DNA of 64,000 nt. Source: Idiomarina xiamenensis 10-D-4 (GTDB lineage Bacteria; Pseudomonadota; Gammaproteobacteria; Enterobacterales; Alteromonadaceae). The position numbers were made by a program, and so were the translations under genes. Numbering within the stretch: position 1 is the stretch's first letter; the number at the start of each line of letters is the position of its first letter. The stretch is from NCBI RefSeq assembly GCF_000299895.1, contig NZ_AMRG01000014.1:1-64000 (forward strand), read 5' to 3'. Positions 17,310 to 27,732 of this stretch are shown here, piece after piece. The notes under the pieces were generated by a model. It searched no databases and had not been told where the DNA came from. It saw only the letters and a program-made list of their open reading frames with translations.

Positions 17310-19829
17310 TTGAGGATTTTTAAGCGTATTCTGCTGGCGATATTAGCGCTAGGACTAGTAGGGATTCTGGTTATTGCAGGATTTTATTGGGCTGTTAAAG
17401 ACGATTTACCCAGCGTTGCCGATATTCGCGACGTGCGGTTACAAACCCCCATGCAGGTCTATGCAAAAAGCGGCGAGTTGATTTCTCAGTTTGGCGAAAT
17501 GCGGCGTATCCCGTTGACTCTGGACGAAATGCCGCAACAAATGATCGATGCCATTCTGGCTACCGAGGATAACCGTTTTTACGAGCACTTTGGTATTGAC
17601 CCCATTGGTGTTGCGCGAGCGTTTTTTGGCTTGGTCACGACCGGTGAAATCCAAGGTGGTGGTAGTACCATTACCATGCAGCTCGCACGCAACGTTTACC
17701 TAAGCTTTGAGCAGCGCTTTATTCGTAAAGTTAAAGAAGCCTTTATTACGTTGCGTATCGAGCAAGAGTTAAGCAAAGATGAGATCCTTGAGCTGTACCT
17801 CAACAAAATCGCCTTCGGCCAGCGCGCTTACGGGGTTGGTGCCGCGGCGCAAGTCTATTATGGCAAACCATTAAAAGATCTGACACTGGCGCAAATTGCC
17901 ACCATTGCTGGCTTACCCAAAGCGCCGTCCACCTTGAACCCGATCAGTAACCCTGCACGCTCAAAAGAACGCCGTCGGGTGGTGTTATTGCGCATGTTAG
18001 ACGAGAAGAAAATCAGTCGCGAGCAGTTTGAAGAGGCAGCCAACGCACCGGTAACGGCGCGCTACCACGGCGCTCAAATTGCTATGAGTGCGCCGTATTT
18101 GGCCGAAATGGTACGCCAAGAAATGGTCGATCGTTTTGGCGAAGACGAAGCCTATAATGGTGGTTATCGCGTTTACACCACCGTCAACGCACACATGCAG
18201 ATTGCCGCGCAACAAGCGGTGATGAACAACTTGCACTTGTACGACGAACGGCACGGTTATCGAGGCCCGGTGGCGTGGTTATGGGGTAAGCCGAAAGATG
18301 GCAAAAAACCGCAGCAGCAACCTGCTACACTGGCCTTAACCAGCGAGAATCAAGCTTGGCAGCCTCAACAAATCAATGACTATCTAGCCAATCAACCGGT
18401 CATCGGTATGACCGTACCGGCGGTGGTGACCAAGCTGGGTGAAGACTCCGCGCAACTGATCATCAAGGGCGGTGAACAAGCCGCGTTGAGTTTTGCCAAC
18501 GTCAGATGGGCGCGGGAATACTTAAATGAAGATCGGCAGGGTGCCGCGCCGCAAACCATTGCTGATGTATTACAGGCTGGTCAGCACATTTTGGTGCGTA
18601 AAACCGATAACGGCTGGCGCTTAGCACAAGTGCCCGAACCGAGTTCGGCGCTGGTGTCGCTGAACCCGAAAGACGGTGCCGTGGATGCCATTGTCGGTGG
18701 TTATAGTTTTGCTTTGAGCCAATATAACCGCGCTGTACAAGCTGAACGACAGGTCGGCTCTAACATTAAACCGTTTTTATATTCGGCCGCCTTCGATAAC
18801 GGCTTTACCTTGGCCTCGTTGGTCAACGATGCGCCGATAAACCAATGGAATCCCGGCACCGGTGTTGCTTGGCGTCCAAAGAACTCGCCCGATGTGTACG
18901 AAGGGCCGATGCGTTTGCGCAAAGCCTTAGCGAAATCAAAGAACGTGGTGTCGGTGCGTTTGATCCGTGCCGTGGGGGTGGATACGGTCGCCGAACATTT
19001 GCAAAAGTTCGGGTTATCGCCTGATGCGATCCCGCACAACGAATCGTTATCGTTGGGTTCGATGTCGATGACGCCGATGCAAGTGGCGCGCGGTTACGCG
19101 GTATTGGCTAACGGTGGTCACTTAGTTAACCCTTACTTTATTGAACGGGTCGAAAATAGTGATGGTGAGGTCATTTATGAGGCTCAGCCAGCGGTCGCTT
19201 GTGCCAGCTGTGCCGACGACCCTAGCCGGGTCACGCAAGCACCTCAGGTGATTTCCGAGCAAAACGCGTTCTTGGTGAAGCAGGCCATGAATTCGGCGGT
19301 TTGGGGCGGCGGTAGTTGGGCTCATAAAACCGGTTGGAACGGCACCGCGTGGCGCATCCAGCGTTCTAAGCCACTGATCAATAATGTCGGGCGTAATATC
19401 GCCGGTAAAACCGGTACCACCAATGACGTCAAAGATACTTGGTTCTCGGGCTTTACCACCGGTATCGTAACCTCGGTATGGGTGGGTTTTGATAACGTCG
19501 AACGACAGTTAGGTCACAGTTCGATGCATCCTGATTTAGACCGTGACGAACAACCCATCAGCGGCGGCGAGGCGGGTGCAAAAACCGCTTTACCAGCGTG
19601 GATAGACTTTATGGCTGAGGCCACTGCTTATACTGAAAACAACGGCTTTGATGTACCGCCGGGAGTGTCGTCGGTGCGAATCGATTTAGACACCGGCAAA
19701 CTGAGCAAAAATAACGATTACAGCAGTCGTTTTGAGTACTTTTTGATCGGCACCGAGCCGAAAGAGTTTGCCGAAAGCAACAGCGCACCGGTGGTGTTTG
19801 ACGACGAAGAAGATGGCTCTATCTTTTAG
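17310..19829 (+). CDS. mrcA: Penicillin-binding protein 1A (bifunctional)
   Basis: An 839-residue class A PBP that polymerises and crosslinks peptidoglycan. An N-terminal membrane anchor (residues 6-28) precedes the glycosyltransferase domain, with the motifs EDNRFYEHFG, GGSTITMQLARN and ELYLNKIAFG. An OB-like insert follows. The transpeptidase domain shows SNIK, SKN and KTGTT. The only start in frame near the 5' end is TTG at 17310, downstream of a GGGG-containing sequence; a nearby ATG at 17297 is in another frame. The gene is divergent from pilM, which is the usual arrangement. A strong terminator follows. Confidence 0.94.
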   Translation: MRIFKRILLAILALGLVGILVIAGFYWAVKDDLPSVADIRDVRLQTPMQVYAKSGELISQFGEMRRIPLTLDEMPQQMIDAILATEDNRFYEHFGIDPIGVARAFFGLVTTGEIQGGGSTITMQLARNVYLSFEQRFIRKVKEAFITLRIEQELSKDEILELYLNKIAFGQRAYGVGAAAQVYYGKPLKDLTLAQIATIAGLPKAPSTLNPISNPARSKERRRVVLLRMLDEKKISREQFEEAANAPVTARYHGAQIAMSAPYLAEMVRQEMVDRFGEDEAYNGGYRVYTTVNAHMQIAAQQAVMNNLHLYDERHGYRGPVAWLWGKPKDGKKPQQQPATLALTSENQAWQPQQINDYLANQPVIGMTVPAVVTKLGEDSAQLIIKGGEQAALSFANVRWAREYLNEDRQGAAPQTIADVLQAGQHILVRKTDNGWRLAQVPEPSSALVSLNPKDGAVDAIVGGYSFALSQYNRAVQAERQVGSNIKPFLYSAAFDNGFTLASLVNDAPINQWNPGTGVAWRPKNSPDVYEGPMRLRKALAKSKNVVSVRLIRAVGVDTVAEHLQKFGLSPDAIPHNESLSLGSMSMTPMQVARGYAVLANGGHLVNPYFIERVENSDGEVIYEAQPAVACASCADDPSRVTQAPQVISEQNAFLVKQAMNSAVWGGGSWAHKTGWNGTAWRIQRSKPLINNVGRNIAGKTGTTNDVKDTWFSGFTTGIVTSVWVGFDNVERQLGHSSMHPDLDRDEQPISGGEAGAKTALPAWIDFMAEATAYTENNGFDVPPGVSSVRIDLDTGKLSKNNDYSSRFEYFLIGTEPKEFAESNSAPVVFDDEEDGSIF

Positions 19830-19855
19830 TCGGCTTGACCACTAGCAGCTTAGAC

Positions 19856-19886
19856 AAAAAAACTCAGCCAACTGGCTGAGTTTTTT
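19856..19886. terminator. Bidirectional rho-independent terminator, mrcA/metL
   Basis: The stem ACTCAGCC...GGCTGAGT is flanked by A and T runs, so it works in both directions between the convergent mrcA and metL. Confidence 0.9.
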
Positions 19887-19913
19887 ATTGGCGCAGAGAA
19901 GACTCTGTCGGCG

Positions 19914-22361
19914 TTATTGGTTACTGGCTGCCAACTTACCCAACAGTTGATTCAAGTCGGATTGCACACCACCGGCTGTGACATGTTTTCCGGCGCCGGG
20001 GCCGCTGATCACTAATGGCATTTCTGAGTACCAATCGGTGTAAATAACAAAAATGTTCTCGCCTGGGATCAGGTTCGACAACATATCGTCGTCGCGAATG
20101 TATTCAATACCCACTTGCGCTTTAACATGATCCTGTTTGTCCACGGTAAAGCTGGCCATTAAGCGCGGCACACGCGAATCTAAGCGAGCTTTTTTATACA
20201 TTTGCAGCATCGCATCATCCATTTCGGGTAAGCGTTGCATAAACTCCTGAAGCGGCACATCGCGTAATGCTTCTGGCACTAAACTGGTGACGTCAATGTC
20301 TTGCCAGTCCAAACGTAAGCCGATTTCTCGGGCTAGAATCAGCAACTTACGAACGATGTCTTGGCACGATAAGTCTTCTCGCGGATCGGGCTCGGTATAG
20401 CCACGCTGCTTGGCTTCCAGCACTAAATCACTGAATTTAACATCGTGATTAAAGTTTTCGAACAGCCACGACATCGTGCCGGAAAAAATGCCCGAAATGC
20501 TGCGAATTTCATCGCCAGCGTTGCGTAAATCGTTAATTGCGTAATTTAGCGGCAAGCCCGCACCGACCGTGGTGTTGTACAGCCATTCGCGTTTGTACTC
20601 GCGCTGAATGGTGCGAATCTCGCGATACTGGGCTTCGCTAGATGCGCCAGCCCGTTTATTGGCGGCGATGATATGTAAACCGTTGGCGAAAAAGCTCGGA
20701 TACAGTTGCGCCACCGCAGTAGCATCGGTCATATCCATCATCACCAGTTCGTCATAAGGGGCGTTGGGTAATTCGCGAATAAGCTCGCTTAACACATAAG
20801 GCCGTGCCAGTCGGTCAAAGTCTTGCTGCCAATCGTGTAGTTCAATACCGTTATAGTCCAACCACAAGCGTTTCGAGTTGGTGATACCGATAATACGCAC
20901 GTCCATCATCTGACTGATGCGTTCGCGTTGCTGATTAAACAACTGCAGCCAAGCACTACCGATGTTACCGCGACCGACCACCAACACGCCGAGGCTACGG
21001 CGATAACTAAATAATTGGCTATGCAGGCGGTTGAGCGTACGGTTATCGAGTTTTTGCTCTAATAAACCCAATACCGAATCACCGCGCTCGCTGACCACTA
21101 GCTTACGTAACTGTTGCTCACCTAGCTGACGTTTAAACTCGGCATATTCATCGCTTTCTTGAATACGGTTACCGACCAACGCGACCATGCTATAGCCGTT
21201 AATCTGCGTCACATGATGTTGTTTATCGACGCGATCTAACCAGCTTTGCACATAGTCTTGGTGGTTTTGGTGAAAAGCATAGTAGCTTTGCTGTTTATCG
21301 GCTTCGGTCCAGCTTACCAGCGGCGTTAAATCTAGGGATTCAAAGGCATCGACTAAGGCTTTATCGCTTAACTCAACGCGATATAAGGCGATATCAGCTA
21401 ACGAGGTCAGTACCTTGCCACGCGGTTCGGTATGTTGATACATGCCGATGCGTGTTTGTTGGTTTTCGACTTTCAAGCTGGAGCGCACCGAGATCACCAT
21501 GCGTTCACGGTCGACCGGCTGGAATGTGCGCGGGTGGAGCACCGGGCTACCTAAACGCGCCAGTTCTTCGGCTTCGCGCCAATCTAGTGTTGGCAGGCTA
21601 ACCACGCGTTCCACTTTGCGTGGATCGGCTGAATAGACGCCGGCTACATCTTTCCAGATAGTGACTTGGCGCACATCTAATAAACTGCCCACTAACGTGG
21701 CTGAATAATCGCTACCGTTACGGCCCAAAATCAGTGAGTTACCCTCGGCGTCGCGGGCAATAAAACCGGTCACAATAAAGCGCGTGCCGGTATGCGGCGC
21801 TACACGCTGTAATAATGCTTGGCGTGACATTTCTACCCGAATTAAGGGCTCAGGGGCATCGTCGGCGGTCAAGAAAGTACGAGCGTCGATCCAATCGGCA
21901 CGGATACCTTGTTTTTTAAGCAAACAGGCCAATAATCGCGCCGACCATAATTCGCCGTAAGCCAACAACTCGGCGTTACGTGAAATTTCTTCTTCGCCGT
22001 CCAGCCAACGTTGCCAGCGATTAAAATCTTGCTCCGATAGCGCCATTAACTGTGCTAATAAGTCACCGCTGAGCAATTCTTCAATCAGCCCTTGCTGATA
22101 CTGGCGTAATTGCTGCAACAAGATGGCGGCGGCATCGCCCGGTTGTTGGCGTGCGGCGATGATCGCCAAGATACGGTTGGTGGTGTCGCCAGCGGCAGAC
22201 ACCACCACCAAATCGCTGGCACCGGCGTATTCGGTAACAATTCGGGCAACCCGCCGGTAACAAAAGGCGTCGGCTAAGCTGCTACCACCAAATTTATGTA
22301 CTTGTACGTTGTCGGCTACGGCCTGTGCCTGCGTGGCACTTACAGAACTGACTGCGGTCAT
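19914..22361 (-). CDS. metL: Bifunctional aspartokinase II/homoserine dehydrogenase II (MetL)
   Basis: A protein of about 815 residues that phosphorylates aspartate and reduces aspartate semialdehyde to homoserine, feeding methionine and threonine synthesis. The kinase start is VHKFGGSSLAD. NGSDYSATLVG marks the kinase active region. The dehydrogenase half begins with VLVVGRGNIGSAWLQLF and contains NKRAGASSEAQY and TVGAGLPLNY. The longest frame starts at 22424, but an ATG at 22361 fits family lengths better and has AAGGA upstream, so it was chosen. The gene is divergent from metJ. metB, the usual neighbour, is not here. Confidence 0.92.
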   Translation of the reverse strand: MTAVSSVSATQAQAVADNVQVHKFGGSSLADAFCYRRVARIVTEYAGASDLVVVSAAGDTTNRILAIIAARQQPGDAAAILLQQLRQYQQGLIEELLSGDLLAQLMALSEQDFNRWQRWLDGEEEISRNAELLAYGELWSARLLACLLKKQGIRADWIDARTFLTADDAPEPLIRVEMSRQALLQRVAPHTGTRFIVTGFIARDAEGNSLILGRNGSDYSATLVGSLLDVRQVTIWKDVAGVYSADPRKVERVVSLPTLDWREAEELARLGSPVLHPRTFQPVDRERMVISVRSSLKVENQQTRIGMYQHTEPRGKVLTSLADIALYRVELSDKALVDAFESLDLTPLVSWTEADKQQSYYAFHQNHQDYVQSWLDRVDKQHHVTQINGYSMVALVGNRIQESDEYAEFKRQLGEQQLRKLVVSERGDSVLGLLEQKLDNRTLNRLHSQLFSYRRSLGVLVVGRGNIGSAWLQLFNQQRERISQMMDVRIIGITNSKRLWLDYNGIELHDWQQDFDRLARPYVLSELIRELPNAPYDELVMMDMTDATAVAQLYPSFFANGLHIIAANKRAGASSEAQYREIRTIQREYKREWLYNTTVGAGLPLNYAINDLRNAGDEIRSISGIFSGTMSWLFENFNHDVKFSDLVLEAKQRGYTEPDPREDLSCQDIVRKLLILAREIGLRLDWQDIDVTSLVPEALRDVPLQEFMQRLPEMDDAMLQMYKKARLDSRVPRLMASFTVDKQDHVKAQVGIEYIRDDDMLSNLIPGENIFVIYTDWYSEMPLVISGPGAGKHVTAGGVQSDLNQLLGKLAASNQ

Positions 22362-22529
22362 GATATGTGAGCTGTCCTTGTTGCAACGTGTTAGCGCGTT
22401 TCGCGGGCTCAGGCGCGAACGCAAAAGGCGCTGACCGCGCCTCTGACTGATGTTACTAGATTATACGTTGGCAACGGCATAGCGCAAAGGTTCCGGACCG
22501 ATAAATAGCAAAAACCGACAAATTGATTT

Positions 22530-22545
22530 AGCCATCTATGCGTGT
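22530..22545 (+). promoter_or_regulatory. Possible weak MetJ operator (two met boxes)
   Basis: AGCCATCT followed by ATGCGTGT matches the tandem AGACGTCT met-box consensus at 6 and 5 of 8 positions. It lies between the divergent metL and metJ, where autoregulation would be expected. The match is weak. Confidence 0.3.
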
Positions 22546-22618
22546 AAGTTGACTGCTATCGTGGCTCAGGTACAATTCAACAAAGCTCGTGGGGTTATAG
22601 GTTATAAGCAGGTGCTAT

Positions 22619-22939
22619 ATGAAGTGGAATGGTGAGTATATATACCCGTATGCGGAACATGGTAAAAAGAGCGAGCAGGTAAAAAAAATTACCGTTTCGA
22701 TCCCCACCCGTGTATTAAAAGTGCTGACCGACGAACGTACCCGGCGGCAGGTCAAAAATCTGCGTCATGCAACTAACAGCGAATTGCTTTGCGAAGCTTT
22801 TTTGCACGCCTTTACCGGGCAGCCGTTACCCACCGATGACGACTTGCGCAAAGACAACGAACAAAAGATCCCGTTAGCGGTGCGTGAGGAACTGCAGGCG
22901 CGTGGCCTGCCGATCCCCAGCGATGACGAGCTAGAATAA
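22619..22939 (+). CDS. metJ: Methionine repressor MetJ
   Basis: A 106-residue ribbon-helix-helix repressor that uses S-adenosylmethionine as corepressor. The start [20 protein letters not shown] is nearly invariant in MetJ. The DNA-contacting strand [15 protein letters not shown] and the helix [30 protein letters not shown] are intact. The length is one residue from the usual 105. It is divergent from metL, which it probably controls, and its end lies two bases from the argH end on the opposite strand. Confidence 0.97.
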   Translation: MKWNGEYIYPYAEHGKKSEQVKKITVSIPTRVLKVLTDERTRRQVKNLRHATNSELLCEAFLHAFTGQPLPTDDDLRKDNEQKIPLAVREELQARGLPIPSDDELE

Positions 22940-22941
22940 CG

Positions 22942-24783
22942 TTACAGCCAATATTCCAGCGCGGTTTCGTCACAGTGCTCGCGCCGCGGGCACAGTTCGC
23001 AATCTTTCATGACTTTTTCTGGCAACTTGTCTTTGTGCGTTAGGCTAAAGTTCATGCGTTTAAAAAACTCAGGCACCCGGGTTAATACGATCACGCGCTG
23101 AATACCCAACTCACGCGCCTTACCCATTAACCAAGCGACCAGTTCTGCACCCAAACCATGCCCTTGCGCTTGCTCAAAAAGCCCCAGCGAACGAATTTCT
23201 GCCAGCCCAGTGCCGTACACATATAAGGCTGCACAGCCGACCACTTGATCGTTTAATTCGGCCACCGCAAAGGTGTGAATGGCCTGCATCACGTCGGTTT
23301 TTGAACGCGGTAAATTCTCACCTTGCTGTGCCCAGTAACCGATCAACTCGCAGATTTTATTGACGTCGTCTAGACGCGCTTGACGGACATGACGAGTCGC
23401 CGCTTGTGCCGCATGTAGCCAGTCTTGCGCGCGTTTAATGGCATAGTGCACTTGTGCTGGCGCGGTGCCACCCAATGCTTGGCGTTTGTGCAAACCGTAA
23501 GTTAATGCGAGTGCCGGATAGACATCGTCGTCGATCAGAGCACTGATTTGTTGCATATCGCTCAGGTCGAGTTGTTCCAACGCCTTACCTTGCTGTTGCG
23601 CCAGTACCACCAAGCTACCGGTCAGGTGGTGAGCGTCGCGGAAGGGCACGCCTTTGCTGACCAAATAATCTGCCATTTCGGTGGCATTGCTATAGCCTAA
23701 CTGTGCCTGCTGTTGAGCGTGCTCGACGTTGACGCTCAGCTCGGGCATGGCCAACGCTAACATGGCCAAACATTGCTGCCACTGTGCTAACGCCTCGAAC
23801 ACACCCTCTTTGTCTTCTTGCATGTCTTTGTTATAAGCCAGCGGTAAGCCTTTCAGGGTGACCAGCAACGCTTGTTGATGACCAAAAACGCGTCCACATT
23901 TGCCCCGTAACAACTCGAACAAATCGGGATTTTTCTTTTGTGGCATCAGTGACGAGCCGGTACTGATGGCGTCGCTCATGGCAAAACACGCCGACTCACC
24001 CGAGCAGTAAAAAATCACATCCTCGGCTAAGCGCGATAGATGCATCATGCCGTTGCTGGCGGTGTTTAATAAGTCCAATACGAAGTCACGGTCGGAGACG
24101 GCATCTAGGCTGTTTTCGCAGGCTTGGCGGAAACCCAATTGTTGCGCTAGCCAATGGCGATCAATAGCGGCGGTGGTGCCCGCTAGCGCACCACTGCCCA
24201 ATGGGCAACTGTCGATACGCTTAGCCGCCTCGCGCAGACGGGTAACGTCGCGTTGTAGCATTTGCACGTAAGCGCCAGCCCAGTGACCGGCGACAATCGG
24301 TTGTGCCCGCTGTAAATGGGTATAGCCGGGAATGATGGCGTCGGCGTAGCGTTCGGCAAAAGCTAACAAGGCCTGAATAGCCTGTAAGCAAGCTTCTTGT
24401 AGCTCGTGAATGCGCTGTTTACCCCATAACCTTAAGTCGGTGGCAATCAAATCATTACGGCTGCGGCCAGTATGTAGCTTTTTAGCGACATCGCCGATTT
24501 TCTCGATCAGCTGGCTTTCCACCCAGCTATGGATATCTTCGGCTGGCGTGGCTAACGGTAAGCGTGGCTCGGCCGCTACGGCATCGCCTAACTCAGCCAG
24601 CGCCTGTTGCAATTGCGCCGCTTCGTTGGCGCTGATCAAGCCGGCTTCAGCCAACGCCGCTGTCCACGCGCGTGAAGCTTGAATGTCATAGGGCGCTAAC
24701 ACATAGTCGAACGCCAGCGAGTCGTTGAATTGACGAAAAGCGTCAGCGTTAGCGCTGCTAAAACGTCCACCCCATAAACTCAT
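22942..24783 (-). CDS. argH: Argininosuccinate lyase fused to ArgA-type acetyltransferase
   Basis: A 613-residue fusion. Residues 1 to about 460 are argininosuccinate lyase, which makes arginine and fumarate; the signature [12 protein letters not shown] and the [13 protein letters not shown] segment are present. Residues from about 465 on form a GNAT domain ([17 protein letters not shown]...[13 protein letters not shown]) like the short ArgA that acetylates glutamate in the first pathway step. Such ArgH(A) fusions are known in Moritella, Vibrio and related marine bacteria. No amino-acid-kinase domain is attached. It is the last gene of argCBFGH and overlaps argG by one base. Confidence 0.95.
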   Translation of the reverse strand: MSLWGGRFSSANADAFRQFNDSLAFDYVLAPYDIQASRAWTAALAEAGLISANEAAQLQQALAELGDAVAAEPRLPLATPAEDIHSWVESQLIEKIGDVAKKLHTGRSRNDLIATDLRLWGKQRIHELQEACLQAIQALLAFAERYADAIIPGYTHLQRAQPIVAGHWAGAYVQMLQRDVTRLREAAKRIDSCPLGSGALAGTTAAIDRHWLAQQLGFRQACENSLDAVSDRDFVLDLLNTASNGMMHLSRLAEDVIFYCSGESACFAMSDAISTGSSLMPQKKNPDLFELLRGKCGRVFGHQQALLVTLKGLPLAYNKDMQEDKEGVFEALAQWQQCLAMLALAMPELSVNVEHAQQQAQLGYSNATEMADYLVSKGVPFRDAHHLTGSLVVLAQQQGKALEQLDLSDMQQISALIDDDVYPALALTYGLHKRQALGGTAPAQVHYAIKRAQDWLHAAQAATRHVRQARLDDVNKICELIGYWAQQGENLPRSKTDVMQAIHTFAVAELNDQVVGCAALYVYGTGLAEIRSLGLFEQAQGHGLGAELVAWLMGKARELGIQRVIVLTRVPEFFKRMNFSLTHKDKLPEKVMKDCELCPRREHCDETALEYWL

Positions 24784-26003
24784 CAGTTACCCCCGGCTTG
24801 TTGCTGGTGCAATGCCCGAATACGGCTCGATAAGCTGTATAGGCGAATAAAGCCGGCGGCATCGCTTTGCTGATAGACGTTATCCTCGTCAAACGTGGCA
24901 AAGGCATTGGAATACAGACTGTGCGGCGAACGCCGTTGAGTCACCGTGGCCTGACCCTTGTACAGTTTAACCACTACCTCACCGGTCATGTTCTTAGCCA
25001 AGCTGTCGGCGGCGGCGACTAAGGCCTCACGTAGCGGTGTGAACCAGCGTCCGTCATACAGTAACTGGGCAAAGTCTTGGCCGATTTGTTCGCGATAGCG
25101 TAGCGAAGTGCGATCCAATACCAGTGACTCCAGCCCTTGGAGCGCTTTCACTAACACGGTGCCAGCAGGGGTTTCGTAACAACCGCGTGATTTCATGCCG
25201 ACTAAGCGATTTTCAACGATGTCGATACGGCCGACACTGTGTTCGGCGGCGAGTGAGTTGAGCGTGGTAATGGCGCTGAGGGTATCGCACGGCTGACCAT
25301 CCAGCGCGCTAACCTCGCCGGCGTTAAAGCTTAAGCTGACATAGGCGGCTTTATCGGGGGCTTGCTCTGGCGATTGACTCCACGTCCACACTTGCTCGCT
25401 GGGTTCGCACCACGGATCTTCTAGCTCGCCACCTTCGTGTGAAATGTGCCACAAGTTGGCGTCGCGGCTATAAATTTTAGTCGCCGAGGCACTACAGGGA
25501 ATGTTGCGCTCGGCTAGATAATCTAATAACTCTTGCCGTGAACGCAGTTGCCATTCGCGCCATGGCGCAATCACACTCAGTTGCGGTGCTAACGCCGCAT
25601 AGGTCGATTCAAACCGCACCTGATCGTTGCCCTTACCGGTGCAACCGTGGGCGACGGCATCGGCGCCCAGTTTCAGCGCCAGCTCTACCTGCGCTTGCGC
25701 AATAACCGGACGTGCTAAGGCGGTGCCCAACAAGTATTGGCCTTCGTAAACGGCGGCGGTTTTTAAATAAGGCTTGATCACCTGATCGACCAGTTGGTCT
25801 TTTAAATCCACCACGTAACAATCGCTCGCGCCTGAGGCCAAGGCTTTTTCTTCGACACCGATTAATTCGTCTTCACCTTGACCGACATCGGCGACAAAAG
25901 CGGTGACTTTGCACCGATAGTGCTCTTTTAGCCATGGAATGATGGCCGAGGTATCCAGCCCGCCAGAATAGGCTAAAACCACATGGTTTACAGAGTTAGT
26001 CAT
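24783..26003 (-). CDS. argG: Argininosuccinate synthase ArgG
   Basis: A 406-residue ligase that joins citrulline and aspartate with ATP. The PP-loop [11 protein letters not shown] sits at the N-terminus. [13 protein letters not shown] and the substrate segments [11 protein letters not shown] and [17 protein letters not shown] are complete. The length is normal for the bacterial short type. Its start overlaps the argF end by eight bases, so translation is probably coupled within the operon. Confidence 0.96.
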   Translation of the reverse strand: MTNSVNHVVLAYSGGLDTSAIIPWLKEHYRCKVTAFVADVGQGEDELIGVEEKALASGASDCYVVDLKDQLVDQVIKPYLKTAAVYEGQYLLGTALARPVIAQAQVELALKLGADAVAHGCTGKGNDQVRFESTYAALAPQLSVIAPWREWQLRSRQELLDYLAERNIPCSASATKIYSRDANLWHISHEGGELEDPWCEPSEQVWTWSQSPEQAPDKAAYVSLSFNAGEVSALDGQPCDTLSAITTLNSLAAEHSVGRIDIVENRLVGMKSRGCYETPAGTVLVKALQGLESLVLDRTSLRYREQIGQDFAQLLYDGRWFTPLREALVAAADSLAKNMTGEVVVKLYKGQATVTQRRSPHSLYSNAFATFDEDNVYQQSDAAGFIRLYSLSSRIRALHQQQAGGN

Positions 26004-26913
26004 CGGCGTTGGCTCCTAATAAGGTGACTAAAATGGCGTTTTGTGCGTGTAAACGATTCTCAGCTTGCTTCAGTACCAGCGATTGTTCGCCATCCAGTAC
26101 GTTGGCGGTCACTTCGCGGCCGCGCTGTGCCGGCAGGCAATGTAAAAAAGCTTTAGCCGATAATTGTTGCATTAATGCGGTGTTAACTTGGAACGGTGCA
26201 AAATCTTGCATCACTTGGTTGGCATCGCGTTGTTGCCCCATCGAGAACCACGTATCGGTATAAATGGCATCGCAGGGTTGTAGCTGCGCTAAACTATGCA
26301 CCACGCTAATGCTGCCACCATGAGCAGCGGCTTGTTGTTGCGCCGCGGCAAGTAACTCTGGGTCGGGTGCATAACCATCGGGTGTGGCGATTTGCAGGGT
26401 CATCCCGGCTAAGGCTGCTGCGCCCATTAAGGCATGGCAGACATTGTTGCCGTCTCCGATCCAAACCACGTTTAGTTGTGCTAAAGGCCCTAGGTTTTCT
26501 TCTAGCGTGAGTAAATCGGCGAGTGCCTGACAAGGGTGACAAAGGTCGCTCAAGGCATTGATAACCGGCTTGTCGGCGGCTTCGGCCAGTTCCGTTAAGG
26601 TCTGTTGCGAAAACACGCGGGCGACGATGGCGTCGTGCCAGCAGGCTAAGTTAGCGCCAACATCGGCGGCGCTCTCGCGCTCGCCAATCAAGCTGGCTGC
26701 GTCCAAGTAAATACTGTGGCCGCCAAGCCGATTAATACCGGCGGCAAAACTGGCGCGGGTGCGTAGCGACGGCTTTTCGAACAGTAACGCAATACTTTTA
26801 CCCTGCAGCGCCTGTTGATAAGCCTTAGGGTTATTTTTAATGGTGCCGGCAAGCTGCAACAACTGTTGTAACTGCGGCGCTGACAAATCGGCGATGGCCA
26901 ATAAATCGTTCAT
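25996..26913 (-). CDS. argF: Ornithine carbamoyltransferase ArgF
   Basis: A 305-residue enzyme that makes citrulline from ornithine and carbamoyl phosphate. The carbamoyl-phosphate loop reads [13 protein letters not shown], and the ornithine/catalytic motif HCLPAQRG is seen near residue 258. [14 protein letters not shown] is also typical. The length is normal. It lies 48 bases after argB and overlaps argG. Confidence 0.95.
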   Translation of the reverse strand: MNDLLAIADLSAPQLQQLLQLAGTIKNNPKAYQQALQGKSIALLFEKPSLRTRASFAAGINRLGGHSIYLDAASLIGERESAADVGANLACWHDAIVARVFSQQTLTELAEAADKPVINALSDLCHPCQALADLLTLEENLGPLAQLNVVWIGDGNNVCHALMGAAALAGMTLQIATPDGYAPDPELLAAAQQQAAAHGGSISVVHSLAQLQPCDAIYTDTWFSMGQQRDANQVMQDFAPFQVNTALMQQLSAKAFLHCLPAQRGREVTANVLDGEQSLVLKQAENRLHAQNAILVTLLGANADD

Positions 26914-26961
26914 AAGTCACCTAACTGCAAACAAGAATGTCATTAATAAAAAGGCAGGTTA

Positions 26962-27732
26962 TTAAAACTGGATGCGGGTGCCGGACTGCTCGCCGTTTGC
27001 CAAACGCAGCAGGTTGCTGGCGTGCTGCCAGCCGGCTACCGCGATACTTCGTCGCGAATGTTGCGCAGCACTGAGCGCGGCATCGAGTTTTACCCGCATG
27101 CCGCCAACGACGGTGCCATCGGCAATCAGTTGTTGCGCTTGTTGGCTATTGATGGTGTCGATGAGCCGACCTTGTTTATCGAGAATGCCGTCAACGTCGG
27201 TTAACAGCACCAAATCACCGTCGACCAAGCGTGCCACCGCCGCCGCGGCTAAATCGGCGTTAACGTTCAGGCGCTGACCATCGGCGGCTTGCGCCAACGA
27301 CGCCATAATGGGGGTAAAGCCCTGTGCTAATAAGGTTTCAAGTAGGTGCTTATCAGCAGCCTCGGGAATGCCGACACAACCACGGCTGTGGTCGATTTGG
27401 CAGCGAATACTGGCGCCGGCAGCGAGCGTCAGGCCAACCGCATTAAGGCCGGCTTGTTGCGCAACCGCGACTAACTGACTATTCAGGTCGCCTGCCAGCG
27501 CCCCGGCAATCACCGGTATATGTGCCGCTGGTGTCACCCGTTGTCCGTCGACTTTAGTGCTACTGAACTGAAATTGTTGCAGCCAGTGTTCGATCTGTTC
27601 ACCACCACCATGCACCAATAGCAGAGGCCGTTGCTGTTGAATGCGTTGGCATACCTGTAGCAATGCCGATAGAGCCTCGCTTTGCTGCAACAGCCGGCCA
27701 CCGACTTTTAGTACTAACACGGACGAGGTCAT
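26962..27732 (-). CDS. argB: N-acetylglutamate kinase ArgB
   Basis: A 256-residue amino-acid-kinase family enzyme that phosphorylates N-acetylglutamate. The glycine-rich VLKVGGRLLQ start, LLVHGGGEQIEHWL, the NVNADLAAAAVARL segment and LLTDVDGILDKQG are complete. The short length is that of the gammaproteobacterial, arginine-insensitive type. It overlaps argC by four bases (ATGA). Confidence 0.95.
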   Translation of the reverse strand: MTSSVLVLKVGGRLLQQSEALSALLQVCQRIQQQRPLLLVHGGGEQIEHWLQQFQFSSTKVDGQRVTPAAHIPVIAGALAGDLNSQLVAVAQQAGLNAVGLTLAAGASIRCQIDHSRGCVGIPEAADKHLLETLLAQGFTPIMASLAQAADGQRLNVNADLAAAAVARLVDGDLVLLTDVDGILDKQGRLIDTINSQQAQQLIADGTVVGGMRVKLDAALSAAQHSRRSIAVAGWQHASNLLRLANGEQSGTRIQF

